Of a stretch of 64,000 nucleotides of DNA, positions 9,012 to 17,167 are shown piece after piece. Position 1 is the stretch's first letter. The number at the start of each line of letters is the position of its first letter. The position numbers were made by a program, and so were the translations under genes. The notes beneath the pieces were generated by a model that saw nothing but the letters and a program-made list of their open reading frames with translations, ran no database searches and was not told the origin of the DNA. The stretch is from Methanocalculus taiwanensis. GTDB taxonomy: Archaea > Halobacteriota > Methanomicrobia > Methanomicrobiales > Methanocorpusculaceae. The stretch spans positions 1 through 64,000 of the forward strand of contig NZ_VOTZ01000007.1 of assembly GCF_024372745.1 (NCBI RefSeq), read 5' to 3'.

Positions 9012-10081
9012 AGAGCAACAATGTCCTGATCGTCACAAAAAAAGAACTCTTTGGGATCTATGCAGAGAAGACGATCGTCTTTGCGATCCTCCTTCAGCTC
9101 TTCATTGCACTCTTCTCATCATTTTTGATGGTCGGGCTGACAACGATGTACGATCCAAATGCACTCTCCGGGTACCAGGGTGTTGAGTATGGAATCGGAT
9201 ATGTAGGGTCTGATGGCGATCTTTATTCGATCATCGATGGTCGGCGTGATCTCAGGGCATACGGGATGGATCTGAACACTGCAATTGCCTCTTTGAAAGA
9301 ACGGCAGCTCTCGGCCGTGGTCTTTGTCCCGGATACTCCCCCTGACGCAGAAGGTCCCATTCTGGTAACCCTCTACATGCTCCAGAATGATATACAGTCG
9401 GCGATTGTTGAGGTGAAGATGAAAGAGGCGTTTCTTGCCTACGAGGAGGAACTCAGGACCCTACGTTCAGATAGGCTGACACTGAACCCCATACGGCTGA
9501 ACTTCCCGGATTCCGGAGGGAGATCAAACTATTTCGAGTTCGTATTCGCTCTCTTAATTCCGCTCCTCGTCTTCATGCCCGCGATCATCTCGGCAGCGCT
9601 GATCATCGATCTCATCACCGAAGAATATCAGTCTGAAACACTTGAGACCCTTCTTTCGACGACTGTCACCTATGGGGAGATGCTCTGGGGGAAGATACTC
9701 GCCTGTATAGCGATCGTGCCTATCCAGTCAGGGGCATGGCTTGCACTTCTGGCGGCAAATGGTATTGTTGTGCAGCACCCGCTTGAGATTCTGCTTCATG
9801 TCATCTGCGGATCGCTTATCCTGATCATAATCGGGGCATTCTGTGCGCTCCATTATCGTGAGAGGACGAGCGCACAGTTCATCTTCTCAACCGCGGTTGT
9901 GGTGATGATCATCATTGCGATGTCGGTTCCCTACAATCCCTTAAATCTCATAGTCAGGCTGGCAGTCGGAACAATCGGATCTCTTCACTGGATTGTCCTC
10001 TCAGGCGTCCTTGCCCTTGCTCTCTTCCTCTCCATTCTGCTGACCCGCTATGCAGGCAGGATCAGCCGCCTGCCACGGTGA
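9008..10081 (+). CDS. ABC-2 type permease (NatB-like)
   Basis: A 357-residue membrane protein with an N-terminal helix (about 20-42), an extracytoplasmic domain (about 45-170) and five to six helices in the second half, including the conserved ITEEYQSETLETLLSTTVTYGEMLWGK-type region (about 198-225) of Na+/export ABC-2 permeases, here described by its SETLETLLST core. It overlaps the PrsW-fused permease by 4 bases, so the two are translated together and probably form a heterodimer driven by the ATPase encoded divergently. Confidence 0.85.
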   Translation: MKSNNVLIVTKKELFGIYAEKTIVFAILLQLFIALFSSFLMVGLTTMYDPNALSGYQGVEYGIGYVGSDGDLYSIIDGRRDLRAYGMDLNTAIASLKERQLSAVVFVPDTPPDAEGPILVTLYMLQNDIQSAIVEVKMKEAFLAYEEELRTLRSDRLTLNPIRLNFPDSGGRSNYFEFVFALLIPLLVFMPAIISAALIIDLITEEYQSETLETLLSTTVTYGEMLWGKILACIAIVPIQSGAWLALLAANGIVVQHPLEILLHVICGSLILIIIGAFCALHYRERTSAQFIFSTAVVVMIIIAMSVPYNPLNLIVRLAVGTIGSLHWIVLSGVLALALFLSILLTRYAGRISRLPR

Positions 10082-10156
10082 GCGGTTGAGGGGGGTGCGC
10101 CGCCGGATCCCTCTGGAAAGAACTATATCTGAGCACTGCAAGGTAAACATAATTAT

Positions 10157-10369
10157 ATGTACCTTTCATATAATCCTGATCTCATCGTGTATATACTTCT
10201 AACAGCGGCAATAGTTATTCTGCTCTTCTTTTTGTTCATCTCCCTGCGCATGATTTTATCACTGTCCAGGGTAAGGGATATGAGGCGAAAAAAAGAGATG
10301 GAGGCGTTTGTTACTCCTCTCTCCGAAACCCCGAAAAATCGGTTCCTTCAGGATATGGGAAAAAAATAG
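10157..10369 (+). CDS. Small single-pass membrane protein
   Basis: A 70-residue protein with one hydrophobic segment (about residues 9-32) followed by a basic, charged tail, suggesting a cytoplasmic C-terminus. A TATATC box about 30 bases upstream and an AGGT before the ATG support expression. It lies 75 bases after the permease genes in the same direction. I do not recognise the family. Confidence 0.6.
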   Translation: MYLSYNPDLIVYILLTAAIVILLFFLFISLRMILSLSRVRDMRRKKEMEAFVTPLSETPKNRFLQDMGKK

Positions 10370-10430
10370 GTGATCCTAAATAGTCATATCTACTGAAGAT
10401 AGTACTATGAATACCCGGAGGCAGGCATAG

Positions 10431-11075
10431 GTGCGATCGAGAAAGGAGGTTGTCTCCATTCTGAAAGGATTGAAAGCCGAGATGTCCTCCTCTTTCGGGG
10501 TGACGCAGCTTGGTGTCTTTACTCCGCCCATACCTGGCGATGACGCGCTCCACGTGGTCGCCGCGTTCTCCGAGGATCGTGATCTTCTTGATATGGCCGC
10601 CCTCAGCTGTTTTATTGAGAAGATGGCAGGCCAGAAGGTCTCCCTGATCTCCCTGAAGGGTTTGCGGGATGAACTCACACCCTGTATCATGCAGGCAGAA
10701 CCTCTGACAGCTACGCAGGTGATCCTCTTTCAGAAGGAGATCGCCAGATCGATTGCTGATATCGAGCTTTTATGCCGCGGAATCATCTATGAAGTCTTCA
10801 TCTCGGATGCAAAGACCAGTAACGCTGTCCTCTCGCATCTCAGGACAATCGGCATGCTCTCTGCATGTATCCCTAAAGAGAACAAGGCAATATCACCGAC
10901 TGTGCCCTGGGATGCTCTGGAAGCGCTACCTGCTATGATCTCACCCTGCTATGGAACCGATCTCAGGCTCGTCTGGAACCTTATCCAGCGACGCCTCCCA
11001 GGAATCAGGCAGACAATTGATGGCCTGCCGGGGATGAAGGGTGATGTGGAGAGTAAAAGACGGCGTTTCTTCTGA
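10431..11075 (+). CDS. Fused MNT-like/HepT-like protein with degenerate active sites
   Basis: The first ~95 residues align by eye with the minimal nucleotidyltransferase MntA, and residues ~100-200 with the HEPN toxin HepT, normally two separate proteins of one toxin-antitoxin pair. Both catalytic motifs are lost: in the MNT part the GS-x10-D-x-D segment reads GVFTPPIPGDDALHV, and in the HEPN part the R-x4-H-x-Y motif reads P-x4-P-x-Y (PAMISPCY) although the flanking VPW...GTDLRLVWNLIQ is well kept. The start is GTG 10431. It may be a regulatory pseudoenzyme. Similar fused DUF86-type proteins could exist in relatives; I cannot check. Confidence 0.6.
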   Translation: MRSRKEVVSILKGLKAEMSSSFGVTQLGVFTPPIPGDDALHVVAAFSEDRDLLDMAALSCFIEKMAGQKVSLISLKGLRDELTPCIMQAEPLTATQVILFQKEIARSIADIELLCRGIIYEVFISDAKTSNAVLSHLRTIGMLSACIPKENKAISPTVPWDALEALPAMISPCYGTDLRLVWNLIQRRLPGIRQTIDGLPGMKGDVESKRRRFF

Positions 11076-11108
11076 GGTACATTCCCCTTCACTTTCCATC
11101 CTCATCTC

Positions 11109-12116
11109 TCAGAAGCAGTACTGCATCCCGTCTCTCTGGAGCCAGTCATGGAGTTCCTTGTATGCAGGGAGCAGGGATGCCACCAGATCCCAGAACCGCT
11201 CCTGATGGTTCCTTTCCACAAGGTGGCAGACCTCGTGGATGATGGTATATTCCAGGTATTGCGGTGGCGCCATTGCAATCCTGAGATTGATAATGATCCC
11301 GTTCCCTGGAGTGCATGATCCAAACCGCCGTTTCTGATAACCAAAACGCACCCGTGGGCAGGTGACACCTAACGCATCAGCCGATCGTTGTGCAATTTCT
11401 TTGGCAACCGGAAGGATTTCATCGGCATAGCAGTTCATCACCGCCTGACGGATCATGGGAAGCGACTCATGAGGTTTTTTTCCCTGAGGGAGGTTTATCC
11501 AGAGTTCATCTCCCCTGATCCATGCAGAAAACATACTGCCAGATTCCATCTGCCTGATCGAGAGTGCCTTTCCCTGAAATGGGATCGTCTCATCCTCCGC
11601 ATACTGTCTGGAGAGCATATTCTCACGCCAGATCCTCTTCTTCGAACGGATCTTCTGAATCCATGCTGATACATCTTCGATCGATCTTCTGGCCTCTTCA
11701 GGGGTGAGCAGAACCGGGGATCGGATCTCGATTCCGAGATCATCCCGGATGGTGATGGCAATCCGCTTCCTCTTCCTGTTGATAGTGATGTAATAGGGTA
11801 TCTCTTCCCCGTCAAGTGCCACGGCTCCATTACGGAATGTGCCGCTTTTATCATTCTTCTGAAAGACCGAGACAATCCAGGCTTCGTTTGCCTCCAGAAA
11901 CCGTTTGGCTGCCTTTTCTGTCATAGGAACGGGAGCTTCCAGGAGGAGCCTTCCATCATCTTTTGAAATGATGCATGGGTATTTTCTCCGCCTGTTAACC
12001 AAAAAAGAATAGGTGATGGCAATGCCGTCGATCAGAAACTGCCTGTCCTGCTCTTCCCCTTCCGTACATTTGCTTCCCATCAGGGATTCATTTGTTGTGA
12101 AGTGGGAAGAAACCAC
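11109..12116 (-). CDS. YgjP-like (DUF45) zinc metallopeptidase with extra N-terminal copy
   Basis: The C-terminal third carries the WrYgjP/gluzincin zinc motif HEVCHL (HExxH, about residue 292) followed by E in NHQERFW. The upstream region (about 150-290) has the family's all-beta part and the RFGSC loop. Usual length is about 230-250 residues; this one has 335. The first ~120 residues (VNRRRKYPCIIS, PEAVPMTEKAAKRFLE-like) resemble the N-terminal half of the same family, and a second similar segment (NRKRKRIAITI, LLTPEEARRSIE) follows, suggesting an internal duplication. The start could be ATG 12116 or ATG 12080. The role of the family is poorly known; often it accompanies type I restriction genes, not seen here. 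Confidence 0.75.
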   Translation of the reverse strand: MVSSHFTTNESLMGSKCTEGEEQDRQFLIDGIAITYSFLVNRRRKYPCIISKDDGRLLLEAPVPMTEKAAKRFLEANEAWIVSVFQKNDKSGTFRNGAVALDGEEIPYYITINRKRKRIAITIRDDLGIEIRSPVLLTPEEARRSIEDVSAWIQKIRSKKRIWRENMLSRQYAEDETIPFQGKALSIRQMESGSMFSAWIRGDELWINLPQGKKPHESLPMIRQAVMNCYADEILPVAKEIAQRSADALGVTCPRVRFGYQKRRFGSCTPGNGIIINLRIAMAPPQYLEYTIIHEVCHLVERNHQERFWDLVASLLPAYKELHDWLQRDGMQYCF

Positions 12117-12166
12117 TTTATCATCTCAATAGCTTTCATAGTGTCCTGTGAGAAAGAAATTAAGAG

Positions 12167-12535
12167 ATGATGATCCATGCCATCAGCAGCGATACGCTCT
12201 CTACACTTATTGAGATGGCAAAGAGCCAGCACCCGCATGAGTTTGTGGCTCTCCTAGATGCAGAAAACGGGGTCTTATCCGGCATCAACCTCCTCCCCGG
12301 CACCCGCCTCGATGAGCGGAGCGCCTCAATTCTCACCGATATGGTCCCGCTTGGAATGTCCTTTTCAGGCAGCGCCCACAGCCATCCAAATGGTGTTATC
12401 GTACCCTCTGATGCTGATATCGGCTTCTTCCCCCGCTTTGGCTCCTGCCACCTTATCTTCGGATACCCATATGGCCCGGACGACTGGCAGGCTTTTTCAC
12501 GGGATGGATTACGCCGCAGCCTTGAGGTGATCTGA
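12167..12535 (+). CDS. JAMM/MPN-domain metalloprotease-like protein
   Basis: A minimal 122-residue JAB domain. The zinc motif H-S-H-P-x6-S-x2-D (HSHPNGVIVPSDAD, about residue 70) is intact, and E at HPHEFVALL (about 25) is the catalytic glutamate. Archaeal JAMM proteins include desampylases that remove SAMP ubiquitin-like modifiers; such activity is plausible but untested. The stop lies one base before the TTG start of ribL, whose ribosome site GAGGTGATC lies inside this gene, so the two are coupled. Confidence 0.8.
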   Translation: MMIHAISSDTLSTLIEMAKSQHPHEFVALLDAENGVLSGINLLPGTRLDERSASILTDMVPLGMSFSGSAHSHPNGVIVPSDADIGFFPRFGSCHLIFGYPYGPDDWQAFSRDGLRRSLEVI

Positions 12536-12536
12536 T

Positions 12537-12983
12537 TTGACACGGATTGTTGCAACCGGGACTTTTGATATCATCCATCCCGGCCATCTTTTCTATCTGG
12601 AGCAGTCACGGGCGCTTGGGGACGAGTTATATGTCATTGTTGCGCGCGAGCAGAATGTGAAACATAAGCCAAAGCCGATCATCCCTGAAGATCAGCGGCT
12701 TGCTATGGTGCTTGGATTGAAGCCTGTCGACCATGCTGTTCTTGGAGATCTGACAGATAAATTTCGTCCCATCAGGGAGATCAAACCCGATATCATCACC
12801 ATAGGGTTCAACCAGCGGTTCACCTCCGAAGATCTTGAAGCAGAGCTGAAGAGAGAGGGGCTGGATATCCGGGTCGTACGGGTCGGAGAGTTCCGGACAT
12901 GCAAACTCTGCTCATCACGGCAGATCATTGACAGGGCTCTGCTCCAGCGCGGGTATGTGCCTCTTGGAAACGAGCAGACTTGA
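12537..12983 (+). CDS. ribL: FAD synthase, archaeal cytidylyltransferase-fold (RibL)
   Basis: The GTFDIIHPGH nucleotide-binding motif (about residue 8) and the C-terminal cysteine pair CKLCSSRQII match the archaeal air-sensitive FAD synthetase first described in Methanocaldococcus. It would adenylate FMN to FAD. Length (148) is normal. The start is TTG at 12537, supported by GAGGTGATC 4 bases upstream and by the family N-terminus TRIVATGTFD. Confidence 0.85.
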   Translation: MTRIVATGTFDIIHPGHLFYLEQSRALGDELYVIVAREQNVKHKPKPIIPEDQRLAMVLGLKPVDHAVLGDLTDKFRPIREIKPDIITIGFNQRFTSEDLEAELKREGLDIRVVRVGEFRTCKLCSSRQIIDRALLQRGYVPLGNEQT

Positions 12984-12989
12984 TAACAA

Positions 12990-12997
12990 TATTTATC
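12990..12997 (+). promoter_or_regulatory. TATA box for DUF2284 gene
   Basis: ATATTTAT lies 36-43 bases before the ATG at 13033. An AGGTGAAGTGAG ribosome site sits between, so the transcript should have a short leader. Confidence 0.5.
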
Positions 12998-13032
12998 ATC
13001 TTTTCCGCATAGTCCACCTCAGGTGAAGTGAG

Positions 13033-13677
13033 ATGGCTGTACGTAGCCTTGACGATGAGATTAGCCTCCTCTCATCATATGCAGAAGAGATGGGAGTTCT
13101 TCCGGCGGTTATCCCGGTTGAGGATATCGTTGTTTCAGACTGGGTCAGGATGAAATGCCGTTTCGGGTGCAAAGGGTATGGAAAGCACCTGAGTTGTCCG
13201 CCATATACCCCGGATCCAGAAGATATGCGTCGTATTCTCCTTGGATACAGAACCGCACTCCTTCTCAGGTTTGATGGTGACCCCGCCCATCCCAAGATCC
13301 ATCCTGAGGATATACCACTTGATTTCCATCCCTTCTACCGGGAGATGATACTCTGGATCTGGGATGCGGTCTGGAAGCTTGAGAAGATGGCATTTTATGA
13401 CGGCTACTACAAGGCCTTTGGATTTGGGGCATATCCCTGCATCTTCTGTGATGAATGTGTTGTGGAGGAATGGGAGGGTCCGGTTGATGAGAGTATCAGG
13501 AGATCCTGCAGACAGATGGATCGTGTCCGGCCGAGTATGGAATCTGTCGGGATGGATGTCTTTGCCACGGCGAAAAAGGTGGGATGGGATATTCAGCCGA
13601 TCCCCTGTGCGGGATATGAATATGGAAAGATTGAGCACGGAGATATCCGTTCGGTTGCCCTCCTCCTCATCGAGTGA
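13033..13677 (+). CDS. DUF2284 metal-binding protein
   Basis: This 214-residue protein has the family's cysteine pattern: C-x3-C in KCRFGCKGYG, a second group in LSCPPYTP (about 55), and C-x2-C-x2-C in PCIFCDECV (about 140). Such proteins are predicted to bind iron-sulfur clusters and are common in methanogens; function unknown. The last 11 bases overlap the 3' end of the convergent signalling gene. Confidence 0.8.
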   Translation: MAVRSLDDEISLLSSYAEEMGVLPAVIPVEDIVVSDWVRMKCRFGCKGYGKHLSCPPYTPDPEDMRRILLGYRTALLLRFDGDPAHPKIHPEDIPLDFHPFYREMILWIWDAVWKLEKMAFYDGYYKAFGFGAYPCIFCDECVVEEWEGPVDESIRRSCRQMDRVRPSMESVGMDVFATAKKVGWDIQPIPCAGYEYGKIEHGDIRSVALLLIE

Positions 13678-15049
13678 GATACCCGGGTTCCTCAAAACTA
13701 CCGATGTTGTAATGCCTTCTGAGGAATTTCCTAACGTTTTCCGAGTCGATCCAGCCACGATCGAGCTGTTTGATGATCTCATTGATCCTGTCCACCTGCT
13801 TCACAACCTCATCGGTTGTATCGTCCGTTGAAAGGGCGGAATAGCCGAGGATCACCTGGAGCGGATTCCTGATATGATCGGCTAGGATTGCAAACTGCTC
13901 GATATTCCGGTCAATCTGGAGAAAAGCCTGTATCTGGCTGCGTTCAAGTTCTTTCTTATCCGTGATATCATTACAGATAAAGATAGAACAGAGCGGCATA
14001 CCCTGATTGTCCAGCACAAGGTTAGCAGAACAGAATATGGAGATTGTCGAACCATCCCGCCTCACAAGCTCCATCTCACCCGACCATCTTCCTTTCTGCA
14101 TCACTTCGGAGAAGAGGACGCTAAAAGTGAGATTGTCATGTGTCAGTTCACCAATCTGTTTTTGGTACATCTCTTTCCAGGAGCCAAGATGAAACATTTC
14201 CAGGAAGGACCTGTTCATAAATGTGAGGTCCCCGGTGAGATTCGTGATGATGATGCCATTCATTGAAGAGACGATTGCTGCCTGCTTGATCCTCAGATCC
14301 CGCTCTGCTACCTTCCTCTCGGTGATATCCCTGATCACAGCCGAGACCGCATTGGGATAGCCTTTCATTGCTATCCGGCTTATGCTCACTTCTATTTCTC
14401 TCTCTTCTCCTTCTTTTCGCCGGATTGTACTTTCAATGCGATCAGCTGTTCCAGAGAGGATTAAGCAGCCAGGTAACAGATCATCGATAGACATCGATAA
14501 AATCTCATCCCCGGTATATCCAAGTATCCCTGAGACCATCTCATTAGACTCTATGATCGTTCCTGTACTCCTGTCAATAATGAGGATTCCCTCAGATATC
14601 TGCCTGACCAGGTTTCTGTACCGTTCCTCGGAATCTCTGAGATCTTCTTCTGCCCGCCTCCTCTCTTTTCGATCGATCGCCTCTTTTAATGCACGGGAGA
14701 TGGATGGAGCAAGGCGGATGAGATTGTCCTTCATCACATAATCGTCTGCACCTGATTTCACGAGGGCGACTGCCGCCTCTTCACCGATGGCACCGGATAC
14801 GATGATGATGGGTATGTCAAGCCCTTCCTTCCTGACGATTGATATCAGCTCCTCCCCGCCAAAACCCGGCATATGGTAATCTGAGAGGATGATATCCCAC
14901 TCCCTGGTATGAAGCTCCTCATGCAATCTCTCCCTGGTCCATATTCTGACCATATCCGGGGCATATCCACCTTTTTTCAGTGCCCTGATGAGGAGGAGCG
15001 CATCATCCTCGGTGTCTTCGGCAATGAGCACACGGAGCGTAGATTCCAT
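13667..15049 (-). CDS. Receiver-PAS-PAS protein with truncated kinase end
   Basis: Residues 1-120 form a response receiver (phosphoacceptor D in DIILSDYHMPG, about 56), followed by a coiled coil and two PAS domains (about 140-255 and 265-380) each ended by the conserved DIT motif. The last ~85 residues resemble a HisKA dimerisation helix (ILADHIRNPLQVILGYS), but there is no HATPase domain. It could still take phosphate and dimerise, acting as a relay or adaptor. The ATG shares bases with the stop of the upstream receiver (TAATG). Confidence 0.8.
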   Translation of the reverse strand: MESTLRVLIAEDTEDDALLLIRALKKGGYAPDMVRIWTRERLHEELHTREWDIILSDYHMPGFGGEELISIVRKEGLDIPIIIVSGAIGEEAAVALVKSGADDYVMKDNLIRLAPSISRALKEAIDRKERRRAEEDLRDSEERYRNLVRQISEGILIIDRSTGTIIESNEMVSGILGYTGDEILSMSIDDLLPGCLILSGTADRIESTIRRKEGEEREIEVSISRIAMKGYPNAVSAVIRDITERKVAERDLRIKQAAIVSSMNGIIITNLTGDLTFMNRSFLEMFHLGSWKEMYQKQIGELTHDNLTFSVLFSEVMQKGRWSGEMELVRRDGSTISIFCSANLVLDNQGMPLCSIFICNDITDKKELERSQIQAFLQIDRNIEQFAILADHIRNPLQVILGYSALSTDDTTDEVVKQVDRINEIIKQLDRGWIDSENVRKFLRRHYNIGSFEEPGYLTR

Positions 15050-15510
15050 TATGGTGTCCCCGGCAACGGGTTTGTGTTCAGGAGCAGCCAGTAATTTCCG
15101 AGGGTTCTCACCGCCTCAACAAATTCGGTAAAATCAACAGGCTTCCGGATATAGCTATTGGCACCGAGCTTGTAGCTCCCGATCACATCTTCATCTTCAA
15201 TCGATGTGGTGAGGATAATGACAGGAATAAGCTGTGTTTTCTCCTCACTCCTGATCTCCCTGAGTACCTCAAGCCCGTCAACTTTTGGGAGTTTGAGATC
15301 GAGGAGGATAATCACAGGAAGATCCTCCTGCCGCCTCTCTGCATATGAGCCACGGGCAAAGAGGTAGTCGAGCGCCTCCTGTCCATCGCGACATACAGCG
15401 ATTGGGTTGGCAATCCTGTTTTTCGAAAAAGCCCTCAGGGTCAGAAGCTCGTCATCTCTGTTATCTTCAACGAGCAGAATGGTACCTTTTGAGATCACAG
15501 GTTCATTCAT
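15049..15510 (-). CDS. Single-domain response regulator (Rcp1/CheY-like)
   Basis: A 153-residue receiver with acidic pair DD in LLVEDNRDDE, phosphoacceptor D in ILLDLKLPKVDG (about 72), T in ILTTSIED and K in RKPVDF. There is no output domain. It sits between a full histidine kinase and the receiver-PAS protein, overlapping both, so it is the likely phosphate shuttle between them. Confidence 0.9.
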   Translation of the reverse strand: MNEPVISKGTILLVEDNRDDELLTLRAFSKNRIANPIAVCRDGQEALDYLFARGSYAERRQEDLPVIILLDLKLPKVDGLEVLREIRSEEKTQLIPVIILTTSIEDEDVIGSYKLGANSYIRKPVDFTEFVEAVRTLGNYWLLLNTNPLPGTP

Positions 15511-17167
15511 ATTCTGTTACTTCTTTTGTGCCGAGAGTGAAATAAAAGGTTGCACCCACACCGATCTTTCCTTCGGCATGTATCTCGCCATGGTGTTTCT
15601 GAATGATCCTGGCTGTTGTGGCAAGGCCGATTCCTGTTCCGGGGAACTCATCAGTTGTGTGGAGCCGGGAGAAGGGCAGGAAGAGCTTCTTTTCATATGC
15701 CATATCAAAACCATCCCCGTTATCGGATATGATATAGGTGGTCTTCTCTCCATCCTTCTGCGAATAAAACGATATCTCCGGCGAATCCTTTCTGCTGGTA
15801 AACTTCCAGGCATTCGAGAGGAGGTTCCAGAGAACGCTCCGCATGAGCCCCCGGTCTGCGGAAACGACAATACCCTCTTCGATCGTCACCGTAGCGTGTT
15901 CACGCGGCTCCTGCTCTTGAATCTCATTTATCACCTCATGTGCCAGATCCGAGAGTGAGAACTCCTGGCGCCTGAGCTCTGCCCGTGAGATTCGTGAGAG
16001 GAGCAGGAGATCATCGATCAGAGTTCCCATTCTCTCTGATGCCGATCGAATCCGTCCAAGATATTCAACAGCCTCGCCAGATAATTCATCACCATAATCC
16101 TCCTGGATCGCGAGTGAAAATCCGTTGATACTCCTGAGGGGTGCTCGCAGGTCATGAGATACCGAGTAGGTGAAGGCTTCAAGTTCATTGTTCAGGGTGG
16201 CCAGTTCATGTGTCCGTTCGAACACCCGTTCCTCAAGCTGTTCATTTAGTTCCCGGAGCTTCTCTTCTGCCCGGCGGCGAAGGAGGATCTGCCAGAGCGA
16301 CTCACCCAGGTAGGTGGCAACGCGGAGGTCAAATTCATCATATGGGCGTTCTTTGCCCTTCAGGGAGATGACCGCAACAACGCGCTCTCCTTCTGAGATT
16401 GGGAGGTACATACCTTCAGGGTTTTCACCGATGATCGGTATGCCCTCTCTGATTACACGCTCCCATGGGCCATTCTTATCTGCCCGGGACAATCTTTCCA
16501 TTGCAGGGATCTCATCAAAGGATGAGGAGATGGAAAAGAAGCTCTCATCCGGCGAGAGGATTGCACAGTATGCATCACTGCTTTGTGTCAGTGCCGCTGC
16601 TTCCCTGAGGGCAGCAGAGAGGATATCGTCTTCAGGTGCATGCTGGATGGAGCTGATCCTAATAACCGATTCGAACATATCTTTTGTCCTAATCAATGTC
16701 CGCTCCGCTGACCGCTGCCTGGTGATGTCGCGGATGATCGCGATTCTGTATTCTTCTCCACCAAAGATCGCATGATGCATCGTTATCTCAAGTGCCATCG
16801 GCTCCCCGTTGTCTGACGGGAGATTATCGATGATTACCATGCCTTCATCAGACTCCTGCACCCTGGCATACCAGGCGACTGAATTGTCCGGGTTCCCACG
16901 AAGCTGCATGTTGCGGAGCTCTTTCTGCTGTTTTTTCAGCAGGTGGCAGGTTTCTTGATTCAGGTCGACGATGGTGTCGGTCTTTGGATCAATAATGATG
17001 ATACCAACACTGATCTGATCAAGAATAAACCGAAAACGCTCAAGCTCAAGAAGACGGACGCGTAACTCCGGATAGTAGCTCTTTCTGAAGGAGGTTTCTC
17101 CCAGTCCGAGGATCTTTTCACGGAGCCTCAGCTGTTCTTCCAGCGTCTTCTCAGAGCGCCGATTCAT
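15503..17167 (-). CDS. Soluble PAS-PAS-GAF histidine kinase
   Basis: An N-terminal helix leads into a PAS domain (about 45-165, closing with RDITRQR), a GAF-like domain (about 180-300), a coiled coil, the HisKA domain with the phosphorylated histidine in SVSHDLRAPLRS, and a HATPase with N box (LLSNAWKF), G1 (DNGDGFD) and G2 (GTGIGLAT). No membrane segment or signal peptide is seen, so it senses a cytoplasmic cue. It overlaps the alcohol dehydrogenase upstream by 17 bases and the receiver downstream by 8. Confidence 0.9.
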   Translation of the reverse strand: MNRRSEKTLEEQLRLREKILGLGETSFRKSYYPELRVRLLELERFRFILDQISVGIIIIDPKTDTIVDLNQETCHLLKKQQKELRNMQLRGNPDNSVAWYARVQESDEGMVIIDNLPSDNGEPMALEITMHHAIFGGEEYRIAIIRDITRQRSAERTLIRTKDMFESVIRISSIQHAPEDDILSAALREAAALTQSSDAYCAILSPDESFFSISSSFDEIPAMERLSRADKNGPWERVIREGIPIIGENPEGMYLPISEGERVVAVISLKGKERPYDEFDLRVATYLGESLWQILLRRRAEEKLRELNEQLEERVFERTHELATLNNELEAFTYSVSHDLRAPLRSINGFSLAIQEDYGDELSGEAVEYLGRIRSASERMGTLIDDLLLLSRISRAELRRQEFSLSDLAHEVINEIQEQEPREHATVTIEEGIVVSADRGLMRSVLWNLLSNAWKFTSRKDSPEISFYSQKDGEKTTYIISDNGDGFDMAYEKKLFLPFSRLHTTDEFPGTGIGLATTARIIQKHHGEIHAEGKIGVGATFYFTLGTKEVTEYE

